From NCBI GenBank assembly GCA_964036195.1, contig OZ038460.1, positions 13,767,504 through 13,831,503 of the forward strand: a DNA stretch of 64,000 bases, given 5' to 3'. This stretch comes from Sphaerolaimus hirsutus. Taxonomy: Eukaryota; Nematoda; Chromadorea; Monhysterida; Sphaerolaimidae. Below the pieces are notes generated by a model. It saw only the letters and a list, made by a program, of their open reading frames with translations, made no database searches and was not told where the DNA came from. This document shows, piece after piece, positions 1-11,492 of the stretch. Position numbers and translations under genes: made by a program. How positions within the stretch are numbered: the first letter of the stretch is position 1; the number at the start of each line of letters is the position of its first letter.

Positions 1-3000
1 CTCCGGGGTGTGCAGCGTCGTTCGGACAGCGTGGTGGGCAGCGGGTCGCGCTCGCGCAACGAGAGCAGTGTGGCGGGGACGGGCGCGCCGGTGGCTAACG
101 CCCAGGTGCCAGTCCTGGACCCTGTAAAATGCCCTGGAAGATGGGAAATGTCCTGCAAAGCGTCAAAAGTCATGTAAAATGCCCGATAAATTGACAAACG
201 TACGTTTGCCATTTTACCGGGCATTTTACATGATTTTTTGACGCTTTGCAGGACATTTTCCATCTTCCAAGGTATTTTACAGGGTCCGGGACTGCCCCCA
301 GGGCGCCTCGAAGCGGTCGGTGTTGCTCACTGCGTCGACCGAGGTCGCCGCTGAAGTGCAGCCGGATGGAGAATCGTTGACCGTTATGAATTTGAAGAAT
401 AAAAAGAATGAAAAGTCGAATAAGAGTAGGAACCAGGTTTGATTATTGGGGCGAGGAGTTTTGCCCTGTAAATTGTGTAGTTTTCAAGAGGGAAATTATT
501 TTTAGTGTAAAAATATAAGTTGGAAAAATTCGTCGCATATTCGTGGGCATTTGCGCAACATAACTTTTATTATTTATTATAACTTATTAATAAATTATTG
601 TAACTTTTATCCATCTAATTGAAGTCTCATGAGGTGGGTTATGAGGTGAGGGATAAACAATGCATGATTTTCAACGCAGGTTGTCAAGATGTTGGCAATA
701 ATCGCGTTCATTTTTGCTGTTTGTTGGCTTCCATATCGCGCCGTGGTGCTTTACAACTCGTTTGCTACAAATCCATTTTACTCGCCCAAGTTCGTTCGCG
801 GTAAATCTCTAACATTCGTACACTCAATTAGTGCCCTGGATGGTGCCGAGAAATGGTAAAACAATGCAAAGAAATACTTTTTGTAATTGTAAAAAAATTT
901 AGTAATTGGGAATAATTTTTGATTTCGTTGGACTCCAATATATGTATAGGCTTTTTGGAGGTTTATACGGCTATCTCGCTAACCGCCGAAGGGTCAAAAG
1001 CTGAAATTCCCCTGCCATGCCTCTTTCTTTTTCAGTTTCATAATGTTCGCCAAGCTGATGATATTCATCAATTGTTCAATCAACCCGGTGCTGTACAATT
1101 TGCTGTCGTCCAAGTTCCGCCTGGCGTTCAAGAGCATGTTCTGCGGTCGCAGCAGTTTGAGCTTCGACTCGAGATTTCACTCGCGCGCTTACAGTCGATA
1201 CGGTACGAATAACACATTTGTTTTGTAGTTACTGGAAAAAAACAAGGATACTTTTTATATACAAAAAATACTTTTTTAACGACCCCGTTTAAAACAAACT
1301 TTTTAAATAAAACAATTTCAAAAGATCTCAAAAATAATGAGAGTCAACAAATACATGTACTGTATATTTATTTGTTCCATGTTAAAAACGAATTTTTATG
1401 ATGAAAAACTATTATTTTTGGTTAATTATTCAGGTGGGTTACGGTAGGTTTGCATACTAAGTGTGGTGTCCGCCGAGTACATATATGTGAAATTGCACAT
1501 TGTTCTCTGCAGGCTCCGCCCTGTCCCACCACATGGGCGAGTCGCGCACGGGCGGCGGCTCGGGCAAGCGCGGCTGCTCCAGCACGGCGGTGAACGTAAA
1601 GAAAGTGTCCACCAACGCAGCCCTGGTTAGAACGACGCAGCAGAACAAGCGAGAGCCGGACTTGCCCGTGTTCGACGCCAGGCGACACGGGCCCGCGCAC
1701 AACAACGCGCACAAACGGTCGGTGTTATACGATTGCGTTGCGTGTGCAAAAAGAAACAAAAAAACGGGGCTCCGTCAGTGTGTGGGGCTCTCGCACCCTG
1801 TAAAGTGTAGTGTCGAGCGTCAACTGTCATTTAAAATAAGATTTTTTTACTGAACTTTGACAATTGAGAAATTGCATTATTTTTACATGACATCAAGCAC
1901 TTTACTTACAGGGTGCGGGACTGGCACCTGATGGGTTCATTTTTTCTGGGTTGTGTTTTAGAAAGAGTTAACCATAGGGTCGTTTCTGCTTTGGCAAACC
2001 CAAACCCATAATATAATTATGAAAATAAAAAAGCTTTTTCTGTAAAAACGTTGTGTTTTCCTTGCGCATGGCAGCTTTAATTTGTGTGTGCGCGTGTTTT
2101 TACATGCACATGTGATACCACTAATCCACTCCACTTAAGGCGGGCCGTTTAGCTGGTCTTTGGCAATGTGCCAAACATAACCCCAAAGGTTCCGCCCCAA
2201 CGCGGCCGGCGACTGGGCGGAGGAGCGCTCCCTGACGCCCATGCTGCAGCTGCGCGCCTCCCAGCACCGATCGTCGGTGGGCGCGCTTACGGTCGACTCG
2301 AATCGGTCGGCCGGCGGCGGCGAACTGCACGCCACCTCGCAGTACGAACTGCGCAGACTCGCTTTGGCTGGCGAGCGCGCTCATAATCAGAGCATGGGTG
2401 AGTGGTCGAGTTTGTGGATTTGTGCCTACCCTACACACGCTAGTTTTCACCTGACTTGGGTGGAAACTGATAATTTTTACAGATGTAAATTAATCATCAC
2501 GGTGGAATGATTAAAATTTTTTTTAATTTTAATTTTAATTATGAAAGTTTAAATTCGAAAATTTGAAAACTGAAACAAGTATAGCATACAATAAGAGTAT
2601 GCTGAATGTCGCCATTCACCCATTTTCACCCAAGTCACAGTGAAAACTAGTGTGTGTAGGGCCTTTATTTTGCATGGAGTGATAATCGGTTAGGTGATAT
2701 TTAGGCCTTGGCTGCCTAATTTTTTCAGTCAAACGCTTACAGATGATATCGAATCTTCAATGGTCAATTTGTGAGTTTTTTGTGTGCGCAGAACCCCGCC
2801 TTTCGGTACTTGTCACCCTTGTTAGCTTGTCGCATATCAGGGACGTACACAGGATTTTTGAGCGGGGGGGGGGCGGATTGTATACACAGTCCAGCGAACG
2901 GGGGGGGGGCGGCGCCCCCCCCTAAAATTTGTTCCTGTAGTAACGGAATGGGGCCATGGCGCCAGCGCCATGACCCTATTGGCGTTGGCGCCAACGCCAA

Positions 3001-4338
3001 CGTGTACTATATAGTACTTATTTGTGCCTAAATTTATGATACCGGGCACTGCGTTGAGGGAATTTGCAGTGGTGATTTCACTCTGGAAGGTAAAAAATCA
3101 ATTATATATAGCGTGCGGTGGGGAAATGCGCGCTCGCGCGCAAACTTTTTGCTAAGTGGGTACACAATCGCTTCACAAAGTGCCATTCCTGGCACATTTT
3201 TTGTCCGGCCCTGGAACGGGGATGGCGGCCGCCCCCCCCCCCGCCCCCCCCCCCCCTGCGTACGTCCCTGTCGCATATAGAAATTATTACACGATGCCTA
3301 TGTGTGCCACCACGATTTAACATGTGTACCGTATTTGCTCGGATAGGTATTTTTGGTGTACCTGAGGAACTATTGTTTTCTCAGACATTGAGAGGGGGGA
3401 CTTCAAATGGTAATTATTCCTAAAATTTCCGATAACGGTTTTCAACTCGTTTCACGAAAAATGTTTTAACAAAATAACACGCCATTTTTGTCAAAATTTG
3501 ACGCGCAAAGTTTATCATATGCGAAAACAGGGGAGTTAATTGAAGGGGTATTTTATTACACTCACTCGTCTAAAAGGGGAATTATTCAATCAAATACGGT
3601 ATATTTCATCATCCAAGGTTTTCCGGGAAGAATCGCACTCGTGCATTTGCAAAATCATTTCCTGATGACGAACCCTATGGACAAAAAAAGATAATTTTTC
3701 CCCAACGAATTTTCTGTGAAAGTGCAAGTAGGTGAGAAGTGATTTTGCAGATAACATTGCTTTGCACTTGCATTATACGCGGTCGCCTATCGCAGCAAAT
3801 CACGTATGTCTCCATGCAACTTTAAACTGCATCAACCAAACCAACCCAGTTCAATGAGGGCCTGTGCCGGTGCACATCTTTACCCGGTGCTCATCATGCG
3901 CTACCCAGTGCACTAAAATAGCTGAAAATAGGCAGTTGGGCACATGAAATATTGATTTTGGAGGTAAAAATCTATAAGCGATTTCTAGGGTTCAGGGGTC
4001 CCCTGCGCGGTGCTCCTCGTGGCCCCTCCCACGATGAGCAAAAGCGATTGCCCGTAAGTGAGCAGTAGATGAGCACCGGGTAAAGATGAGCACAGGTCCT
4101 TAGTCGTCCAAAGCAACCCCCCCCCCAAAAAAAAAAAAACGGCCGCCGCGCATTCTCAGATGAGTCGTCGGTGATCACGATGAGTGGCTGTTCGGCGCGG
4201 CGGCAGCGGGCGACTCGCAGCGTGGCGCTCATGCTGCACGACGACCGCAGCCTCAAGCCCTACGTGGTCCGCTTGGGCAAGCGCAGCACTTCTAGTTGTA
4301 GGGCGGAGGTGGCTCCTATTGAGGCGGTTGATAGGTGA
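1..4338 (+). CDS. TRH/EFLGamide-receptor-like GPCR, C-terminal part (5' end outside window)
   Basis: Rhodopsin-family peptide receptor of the plasma membrane. Exons: 1-105, 302-436, 680-855, 1036-1202, 1513-1717, 2189-2397, 4160-4338 (TGA), 391 codons in all, with phases matching at each join. The first two exons give a Ser/Arg/Lys-rich third intracellular loop. Exon 3 holds TM6 with FAVCWLPYR and then LYNSF. Exon 4 holds TM7 with NCSINPVLYN (the NPxxY motif) and LSSKFRLAF at helix 8. This pattern (CW-L/M-PYR, NSF, SINPVxYNLxSxKFRxAF) is that of thyrotropin-releasing-hormone receptors and their invertebrate EFLGamide receptor homologues. The rest is a long, low-complexity cytoplasmic tail. 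TM1-TM5 must lie to the left of the window. Intron 1 (106-301) is exactly a family A introner-like element. The 2188/2189 acceptor (CCCCAAAG) is weak, and exon 3 may end before 855. Family assignment is firm; ligand identity is inferred. Confidence 0.85.
106..301 (+). mobile_element. Introner-like family A element forming a whole GPCR intron
   Basis: The ends are inverted repeats: GTGCCAGTCCTGGACCCTG on the left, CAGGGTCCGGGACTGCCCC on the right. The interior folds back on itself (TGTAAAATGCC and its complement). The exon reads ...GCCCAG before it and GGCGCCTCG after it, in phase 0, so removal restores an open frame. The donor is GTGCCAG and the acceptor is CCCCAG. The element is the intron, with no other intronic sequence. 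Confidence 0.85.
1395..1490 (+). repeat. Family D repeat, right end only
   Basis: This GPCR-intron segment ends in GTCCGCCGAGTACAT and carries the inner motif GGTAGGTTTGCATACTAAG. The same arrangement is seen in the full-length family D copies at 30706-30900 and 52596-52789. The left end is missing. Confidence 0.6.
1784..1930 (-). mobile_element. Family A element inside a GPCR intron
   Basis: Left end GGGGCTCTCGCACCCTG, right end CAGGGTGCGGGACTGGCACC; the interior is AT-rich. It lies in reverse orientation within intron 1718-2188 and does not touch the splice junctions. Confidence 0.7.
2424..2665. repeat. Family K TIR element (CTAGTTTTCAC ends)
   Basis: It runs from CCTACACACGCTAGTTTTCA to GTGAAAACTAGTGTGTGTAG, with CACTTGGGT-type inner ends also inverted. 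It lies in the last GPCR intron. Further copies are at 38567-38806 and 60884-61072. Confidence 0.7.
2838..3270. mobile_element. hAT-like MITE, family H, copy 1
   Basis: The ends are CAGGGACGTAC and GTACGTCCCTG. It is flanked on both sides by the identical 8-bp duplication TCGCATAT (2830-2837 and 3271-3278), as expected for hAT transposition. The interior carries long G/C runs and GGCGCCA-type palindromes. There is no transposase ORF, so it is non-autonomous. It lies in the last GPCR intron. Confidence 0.85.
3327..3601. repeat. Family C element (TACCGTATTT ends)
   Basis: It starts TACCGTATTTGCTCGGATAG and ends CAATCAAATACGGTA, an imperfect inverted repeat of the family C terminus. The inside contains GGGGAATTATTC-type motifs shared with 12705-13165. 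Confidence 0.6.
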
Positions 4339-5129
4339 ATTGTCTATGGTTGTATTTTCACTGGCGTTTACGGTTTTGGCGTTGTATAGATTGCGTTTTC
4401 ACCTTGACTGTTTGTAATTATTTGCCGTATTTCCTCGATGCCGGACATGCTTAGTGAGCTTGATGGAATTTGTGGTCGCTTTGTGATCGCTCAAGGAAAT
4501 GCGGTGAAGAAAGTGCGAACAACCCCTGGACATTTGCGCTCTCTGGACATCTGCCCTCGGTGCATATTTGCTCGCACGCAGTGGATAGCTTCGCATGGTG
4601 GACATCTGCAGCGCATGCACTGATGCCACGGCGCTGACACTACTGACGCCTCACCCTGTGGAGCGTCGGGAGATAACTGTCATGGAAATTTCATGACTCA
4701 GTGAAATTTGGGCATGCACACTACGTGGTGCCATCGGCTGAGGCTCTCTGTGCATGTTTACCCGCTGTGCATGTAGACCCTAATTTTCACACAAAATCGC
4801 TCATTTTCATACCATTTTATCAAAACCACCTTCAAAATCACTAGTTCATGTGTTTTATTGTCTGTTTTAAGCTATTTCTTGTAGTATATGTGCTTATATA
4901 CCCATTTTTAGTAATTTTTCACCTACTTTTAGTGATTTTTCTACCTTTTTTCCTCATTATGAATAAGCCTATACAATGAACCCCCACTAACCCCCGAACC
5001 CCCACTAACCCCCAAACCACCAAACCCCCAAACAAATTTTTTTTCTGGCTATCTATCCCCCCAGAGGAGCGATTAGCCATCTATCCGACCCCCTGGAGGG
5101 TCAAAGTCTTGAATACTCCTGACATGCAC
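4339..5129. other. Intergenic segment, no gene recognised
   Basis: This begins at the GPCR stop codon. It contains moderately complex sequence with no exon I can support, then AT-rich DNA, then C-rich tandem runs of the AACCCCC type near 4979-5030. No convincing AATAAA signal was found for the GPCR transcript before the retrotransposon. Confidence 0.4.
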
Positions 5130-5169
5130 AGCGGGTAAACATGAAAATGGAAAACTAATCAGAGACTGG

Positions 5170-7530
5170 ATGTGTGAATACTCACCGACTCTACTCAATG
5201 AACGCCTTGACGGTCTCTGGACTTTTCAACGTAAAAACTCCGAGTCAATAATAGACTTATGCTTTTCTTCAACAGAGATAGATATTAGAGGACAAATCGA
5301 TGATTGTGGTGAAAAATGCCCGCTAATATCAGATCATCACGCTATAGTTATGAAAGTCAACATGTGCCCAGAGCAGTCATCAATCAAACAACACATCTTA
5401 AAGCCTCGTGCCAATGAATGGACAGAATTCAAGAGTATGACAGAAGTCACAGATGCAAGGTCGTATCATGAAATAGTAGACACACTGCAAAAAGCGGCAG
5501 CAAGTGCTACCATAGGACGCCCACTAGCAGGAGGGAAACGTAATATACGACCTAATCGTGAAATACAAAAACTGCATCGACGCATAGGGAAGGAACGACG
5601 GAAGTTTAAAAAAACAGGGGATGTAATACACCAAAATAATCTGACTAAGTTAAGGGCCACACTTCGTCAAGTGAAAAACAGAATGGAGCGGGCCCAGAAC
5701 GAGAAATTCTTAGACAGAATCAACAGTGCACATAACAAGAACATTAACCATATATACAAACATGTAAACAGAAATAAAGATGGGGGGGCTAAGAATATCA
5801 TTCATACAATGGAGACTGAAAACGGGATGGCCATTAAATCACACTCGGAAATGAACCTAGAAATGAAAAAAACATGGGCTAATGTTATGAAATTGAATCC
5901 GGGGAATACAGACTGCCCCACAGTAGAACGAATACTAGACACTGCGGATTTAGAGGATACCGGCGCAACAGATAAATTCACACTGATTGAACTGGATAAT
6001 GCAATTAAACAACTAAAGAATAATAAATCGCCTGGCACGACACAAATACATCATGAATATTTCAAAAACGTCAGTAGCTGTTTTAAAGAAAACCTTCTTT
6101 CTATGTATAACTCATGGTTGAACGGTGAGGAAATCCCTAGGGAAGCAAAAATTTGCAAAATGGTACTCCTTCATAAAAAAGGTGCGAAGTCTGACATGAG
6201 AAACTACAGAACACTTGGCATTTCATGTAATATCAAAAAACTTTACATGATATTACTGAACAGACGGCTGATATCAATTTGTGAGGAAAATAATGTTTTC
6301 ACAGAACTACAAGGAGGCTTCCGTCCTAACCGACGGACATGTGACAATGTACAAATCCTGAAAACATGTAACAACTATGCCAAGGCTAACGGTAACAAAT
6401 TCTATACGGTTTTTGTAGACGCAGAGAAGGCATTTGATCGTGTCATTAGAGAAAAACTATGGAAAAAAATGCATGACATGGGTATTCCCGATAGACTAGT
6501 ATCAGCGATATCTAACGCTTACGATAACATTAAAGTAACAATGACATATGCCGATTACACAAGTGAAGAACTTGACTACCCATACGGAGTAGCGCAGGGG
6601 TGTGCTCTTAGCCCCACATTATATGCAATATACATGTACGATTTGGCACATATACTAACTTCCTCTCAGCTAGGTGCCAAAATAGATAGAGGGTTAAGTA
6701 GAATTCCAGGGTTATTCTTTGCTGACGATGTCTGTCTAATGGCAAACACAGAACTAGGCTTACTAAAAATACTCGACCTATTCAGTGATTGGGCATGGGA
6801 TTGGAATGTTAGAATAAATACATTAAAATCAATGGTAATCCGCTGGGGTGAACCAGCTACGCCCATGAAGTGGCCCTTAGGTTGGAACGACAAATATAAC
6901 AAAGGAGAAATAAAGGAAAGTAATGAGGTGAAATATCTCGGTGTCAAAATCACTTCTGATAAAAATCCATTCCATCAGCATGCGTTAGATAGCTATGCAA
7001 AAATGCTAAAATATAGTTCATTGGCACTTCTATCTTCGAAAAAAACTGTAACTCCCTTACACTATGCAAAAATCTGCTACAAGAGCTACGTGGAACCACA
7101 AAGCATGTACGGCCTAGAAGTCACAGGTGCTGACCCAAAAATACTAGCTAAAATGGATAAATTATACTTAAAAACGATGAAACGATGTGTTTATTTGCCT
7201 AACACGTGCAGCTCTGCAAGTGTTGCGCTAGATTTGGGCGGAAATCTTCCATCAGATAAATATCACCAAATGGTTATCACGTATCATAAATACATGCACA
7301 CGATCGATAACTCGAGATTACTCAAGGTATCGATAGAATCAGATAAGAAATTGTGTGGCAATTCACGCCTCAAACACACAAGTATTACTTCTGAACAGCA
7401 ATTCAGGGAAGCTTGCTTACACGTTTCTCTGTCTAAAAATGTTGCTCTAACACTAACGAAACTCAATCTTAAATCTTTGAGACAAACCACCAATCGAAAT
7501 GTCTTGAATCCATTAAGAGTCAAAAAATAA
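5170..7530 (+). pseudogene. LINE endonuclease C-terminus and reverse transcriptase
   Basis: An open frame of 786 codons. Residues 54-57 are SDHH, the conserved end of the endonuclease domain. Reverse transcriptase blocks follow in order: the LLHKKGAKSDMRNYR region, GGFRPNRRTCDN near residue 384, the catalytic VDAEKAFD at 416-423, YGVAQGCALSP, and the catalytic box FFADD at 516-520. A thumb/connection region follows with KSYVEPQSMYG. FADD rather than YVDD fits non-LTR elements. The upstream frame stays open from about 5130 (ENGKLIRDW), so the first Met is not the original start. It terminates early at 7530, and the remaining C-terminus lies in another frame downstream. The RT core looks intact. 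Confidence 0.85.
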
Positions 7531-7583
7531 CACAATTTCGTAAACACTCGACATTCAACGTAAAAACATTAAAATATACACAA

Positions 7584-7865
7584 TTGCATTGGTTTGCCGC
7601 CAGACATAACGGCTTACGTGATTTCACAAGTAAAGGGAGAAAAATATGTGTTGCATGTAGCACATCAAATTGCAAAATACCTAGCAATATCGATCATATA
7701 TTACATATATGCCCAAAATTAGACACAATCCGAGTTTCTTTTGCCACTCTTAAATGTGTATCCAACTGTGTGACTAAATGTGATATTCTGGATGGTGATA
7801 TGTGTAGCAGGCACAGAGAGATGATAAATAGGTTGGTGCAAGCAGGGTTATATCTACGTGACTAG
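7584..7865 (+). pseudogene. LINE C-terminal Cys/His segment (shifted frame)
   Basis: This reads HWFAARHNGLRD... and then a zinc-binding-like motif, CVACSTSNC ... HILHICPKL, a common C-terminal feature of LINE polyproteins. It is one frame away from the reverse transcriptase ORF, 54 bp downstream of its stop, which implies a frameshift deletion or insertion in this copy. Confidence 0.65.
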
Positions 7866-8268
7866 AGCCAGGGGCTGGCTGCTCTGTGGATGTCACATGC
7901 ATGTTGTTGGGGTATTGGTCATCTAAGTCTGAATAATACTCAGTCAAGGTGGCTATGGAAATACTCCAAAAACATGTAAGTGAAAACCACAGCTATGAGT
8001 CTGGTTCCTTGTGTACTGGTCACTGACCTAACTTCGAGTAGCTCCACCCACTGTCATAATGAGCAAAATTCAAATTAAATTTTACTTTCACAATTCCACA
8101 TTTATGGATGAGGTACAAATTCACGTTAAAACTTCGATCAAAAAATAAGTAGAAAAAATTGATCGAATGATTAATTTTTTACGCAGAAAATTATGGGTAA
8201 AAAATCACTCTAAATAGAGTTTGCCAATACAGAGGTAGTAAATACTATCATGTAAAAGCCAGGTTATT
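7866..8268. other. Segment between LINE and minus-strand gene
   Basis: No gene, RNA or clear repeat terminus was recognised. It may contain the LINE 3' UTR and the 3' UTR of the minus-strand gene. Confidence 0.3.
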
Positions 8269-9140
8269 TAGATCACCATAACAATTTCAGCTCTGTATTC
8301 CCTCAAAACAGTAATGTCATAGTGCACTATCTGATTGACATACTCTTGAAATGACACTGGAAAGTGTACCATGGGTCCAGTAGGCACCATATTTTCGGCT
8401 GTCAGGTCCTGTGGGAATATTTACTATTGTTAATGAGTATAGTATCCAGATGTTAGGTGAGTCAAAGCACATTTGCGCTGAAAATTACTTTTAGCATCAC
8501 GGAAAATCTTTAACGGAAAAATTTCTGACGAGGGAAAAAAATTATTTTTGCAATTTCGAAATTTCACTGACCGGAAAACCCTCTGCAGGCTCCACGCCTA
8601 CACTGAACTGGTGGTTGTTTCCATGGCTCAATGGGCACTGGTAAACTGGTACTGACTGTGCACTGGCAACCAAAACGATCTGGCCGTTGATGGCTTGAAG
8701 CAGGATGTCGGCGTCACTGAGGAAGGTATGATTATGGTTAAGGGGTTGATATGGCTATTTGAGGATCTTTTTTAGGTAACTTGGTCGACACGGCCAGGAA
8801 TGTATAGGGTCAATATGGCCAGAAAACTTTCGTAATCAAATAGATTATTAAAAACCGCGTATTTACAAATATACGCCATTTGTTTATAAAAAAATATTTA
8901 GAAACAAAAACTGAATGATATCAGTAAAATAAAACTCTGGTCAAACTTTTGAGGTGGTTCAAATAGATTTCTCTGGACAATATCCAATCCACGGTAGTGA
9001 TTTTGAGCTGAACCCAGTGTAAAATGAACGGCATTTTCCATGCGCTCGTGTTGGTGACCTTGGTAAACAAATTCTTGTGCAACAGAATTCAGTTGCATAA
9101 AAACGCAATGAGTAAATGGCTGTTCCTGCTGCTGTGCCAT
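8269..9140 (-). CDS. Hypothetical protein, three exons, about 158 aa
   Basis: Not recognised. On the minus strand, exon 1 (9140-8947) starts ATCATGGCA and encodes MAQQQEQPFTHCVFMQLN..., ending in phase 2 at a GTTTGA donor. Exon 2 (8716-8572) follows a CCTTCCTCAG acceptor, begins DADILLQAINGQ and ends EGFP at the good donor GTCAGT. Exon 3 (8408 to about 8269) follows TTCCCACAG and reads DLTAENMVPTGPMVHF...VLREYRAEIV before a stop; the last few residues are uncertain. Phases agree across both introns, and codon use looks coding, unlike the surrounding DNA. No signal peptide, membrane helix or known motif was seen. It might be a small host gene or the remnant of an unrecognised mobile element. 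Confidence 0.5.
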
Positions 9141-9803
9141 GATTTATTTTTTTCCTCTCTCCTTAAACTGAATATTCCCAAAAAATCATCGCAAGAAACA
9201 TTAAAATTCTTCATGCTTAAATTCTTAATAGGTGGAACGTAATCACCATTTTTATGTTAAACGCAAAAATTTCAACAAGAAAACCCTACTTTCGCAGACC
9301 GCCGAAATGCGTGCCTTTTCACGCATCATAAAGTCCATCCAAATTGTTGATCTTCCAAATTGTTGATCCTTGGATTGATGATTCCTGTCAAAATGATGTA
9401 CCGTGTGTTTAGTTTTAACGGTGACTAATTTATTACTGTGTAAGAATACTACTTAATTGTGATTATTATTTATATTGTGTGCGGAAGGACCGATACCGTT
9501 ATTGGCTGTCCCTGAAGTGTGAGCGAAATAAATGCTTTTCCTTGCGCGAAAAATCCGCTCTATCATAAAATTAAATTAAATTAACATGCACAGAGGCACA
9601 GGCCCGGTGCCACCAAGGCGGTGCAACCGCACTGCTGCCGCACAGCATGCCCAGCTTCCGCCACTGCTGTATGGCTGCATCTGCACAAACATCACAGCCA
9701 TCCCATTTGCTTTCTCTCTTTTGCTGTTGATCATGCTTTGTTCGCTTTGATGATGCAACTTACTAAGTATCAATAGGTGCTTAAGCCTGCACGATGCTGT
9801 GAG
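9141..9803. other. Region upstream of the minus-strand gene
   Basis: AT-rich DNA with a plus-strand AATAAA at 9527-9532 that I cannot assign to a gene. It presumably includes the promoter of the minus-strand gene, but no motif stands out. Confidence 0.3.
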
Positions 9804-10144
9804 TACCGTATTTCTTCTAATAGAAGGGCAGGTCTCTAATAGAAGGGCGTCTCCAAAGGAAGGTACACTTTTTTTGACAATTTGGGCCACGAAATAAATA
9901 GAAGGGCGGTCTCCAATAGAAGGTACACAAAGTGCTGGAATTGTGCGAAATGCATAAAAATGTCAGCGGATGCTGTGATTTAGTGGCTTTGGTCCATTGA
10001 TTTTGTGCTATTTCCACATCAAATGTTGAATAAACTATATTTATGTATCGTCGTTCTATGAACTGTCTGTGACGTAACACTTTGAAAAGCTCTGGTAGAA
10101 CTTGAAAAAATGTGCTGAAAGTTTACAAATAAATAGAAGGGCGG

Positions 10145-10571
10145 TGTTGTGGACACGGGAAACGGGGCTGACTGCGTACCGAGTCCGTGGCGCACAGATG
10201 AGAAACGTGCAGTGAGTTTCAGCTGGATTGGCATGTGGACCTTGGGCAAGAGGCGAAGCCAAGTCCACGAAGCCAACAACGGGAGGATATTTGTGTTTGA
10301 GATGTTGTGTTGTTGCGTTTTGGTGGAACGTCGCTCGGCGACACGGATCTCAAAGTTTTAGCATCTCATATTCATAGATGGTCACCCCCCGATGGGGACA
10401 TGAATGATGAGGGAAAAGTGAGTTAATGAACATCAACTGACCTAAACACCCAAGTGGTCACTACTCAAGATTGGTTGAAACATAAAAGTTAACGGTTCAG
10501 ACCAATCACTCAAAACCTATCCAACTGTAGGAATGCAAGTGAATAGAATGTAGTGGACAATAACTACAACA
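10145..10571 (-). repeat. Long terminal repeat (3' LTR of minus-strand element)
   Basis: 427 bp, TG...CA bounded, matching 11493-11919 base for base as far as I can read. Confidence 0.85.
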
Positions 10572-10584
10572 GTCCCCCCCAAGT
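10572..10584 (-). promoter_or_regulatory. Polypurine tract of LTR element
   Basis: On the minus strand CTTGGGGGGGAC lies directly before the downstream LTR (TGTTG...), the usual position of the plus-strand primer for reverse transcription. Confidence 0.65.
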
Positions 10585-10829
10585 TCACCCTACAGGGGGA
10601 ACTGACAGAAAAACAATAATCAAATTCATACAAAAATCACAACAAACACCAATTACAATAGAATAACAACATTCACCCAATAAACAGAAATGTCACCATT
10701 GTGCATGATCACTTAGCCTTGGAGTGTTCCTTGCCTTTCCTGTAGTTCCTCTATCCCTTGAATGCCATCACTGGTGCACTGACTGCTGGTTGCTGCTTGG
10801 CTGGTATGTTGAATGGGTGGTGTGGGTGA

Positions 10830-11456
10830 TCAGAATTGCATGGTACTTGGTGATTTGGTGTACTGGTTGGAGGTGGCAGGCTGGATGGTGGTGTCTTGTG
10901 CAGGAAAACTGTCTGCTGCCTTATTTTGGACTTCATGTAGGTGGACCGTTTCAGAGGTGTGTATTGGATAATTGCATTGACATAGATTGGTGGGTGTTTG
11001 GGTGGGTAGTTCTGCTGGTGTCACTGATTGACAGTCAGGGTATGTTTGGGTCCTGGCATTGCTGATTAATGGCCAAAGTGGTGTTTTTAATTTACCAGTG
11101 TCACTGATTGACATCTGGTATGCTGGTGAGGGTTCCCAGTGTCGCTGCTTGACAGCTGGGATGGTTAGGCTGTCGGTGTCATTGCTTGACGGCCGACCTG
11201 TTTGCCTCAGTTCCTGGTGTCGCTGCTTAATGGCTGGGGTTAGGCTGTCAATGTCTCTGTTGGACTGCTGACCTATTTGCCTCTGTACCCAGTTGCTGCT
11301 TTGACGGCCAGGGTTTTTGTATTTGACATCTTTTGTGTCATGCATGCGCTCTTGTGGCGCGCGGCGGGGGGCTGCTCTTGCTGGCAGGTGCTGCCGCAGG
11401 TTTGATTGGGGTGCCACCGATGTCATTGTTGGACAGTCGGGGGCCGGCGGGTTCAC
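10830..11456 (-). CDS. ORF in the non-autonomous LTR element, 208 aa
   Basis: This is the only sizeable ORF between the LTRs, in the sense orientation of the element. It is rich in Gln, Ser, Thr and Pro and contains degenerate repeats of the type DSLTxAxKQRHxE (DNA unit near 11050-11300). No zinc knuckle, protease or integrase motif is visible. It may be a degenerate Gag-like protein or simply an open frame created by the internal tandem repeat. Confidence 0.35.
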   Translation of the reverse strand: MNPPAPDCPTMTSVAPQSNLRQHLPARAAPRRAPQERMHDTKDVKYKNPGRQSSNWVQRQIGQQSNRDIDSLTPAIKQRHQELRQTGRPSSNDTDSLTIPAVKQRHWEPSPAYQMSISDTGKLKTPLWPLISNARTQTYPDCQSVTPAELPTQTPTNLCQCNYPIHTSETVHLHEVQNKAADSFPAQDTTIQPATSNQYTKSPSTMQF

Positions 11457-11477
11457 ATCGGCTTGAGAAGTTTCAAG

Positions 11478-11492
11478 CCAGTACGATCACCA
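11478..11492 (-). promoter_or_regulatory. Primer-binding site of LTR element
   Basis: On the minus strand TGGTGATCGTACTGG abuts the upstream LTR. A TGG at this position pairs with the CCA end of a tRNA primer. The specific tRNA is not identified. Confidence 0.65.

Larger units (their letters stand above)
5130..7865 (+). mobile_element. Non-LTR (LINE) retrotransposon copy, 5'-truncated and frameshifted
   Basis: The readable frame begins inside the C-terminal part of an apurinic-type endonuclease domain and runs through reverse transcriptase to a C-terminal Cys/His motif. No target-site duplication or 3' tail could be delimited. The reading frame shifts between 7530 and 7584, so this copy is probably not active. 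I cannot place its clade without a phylogeny. Confidence 0.85.
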
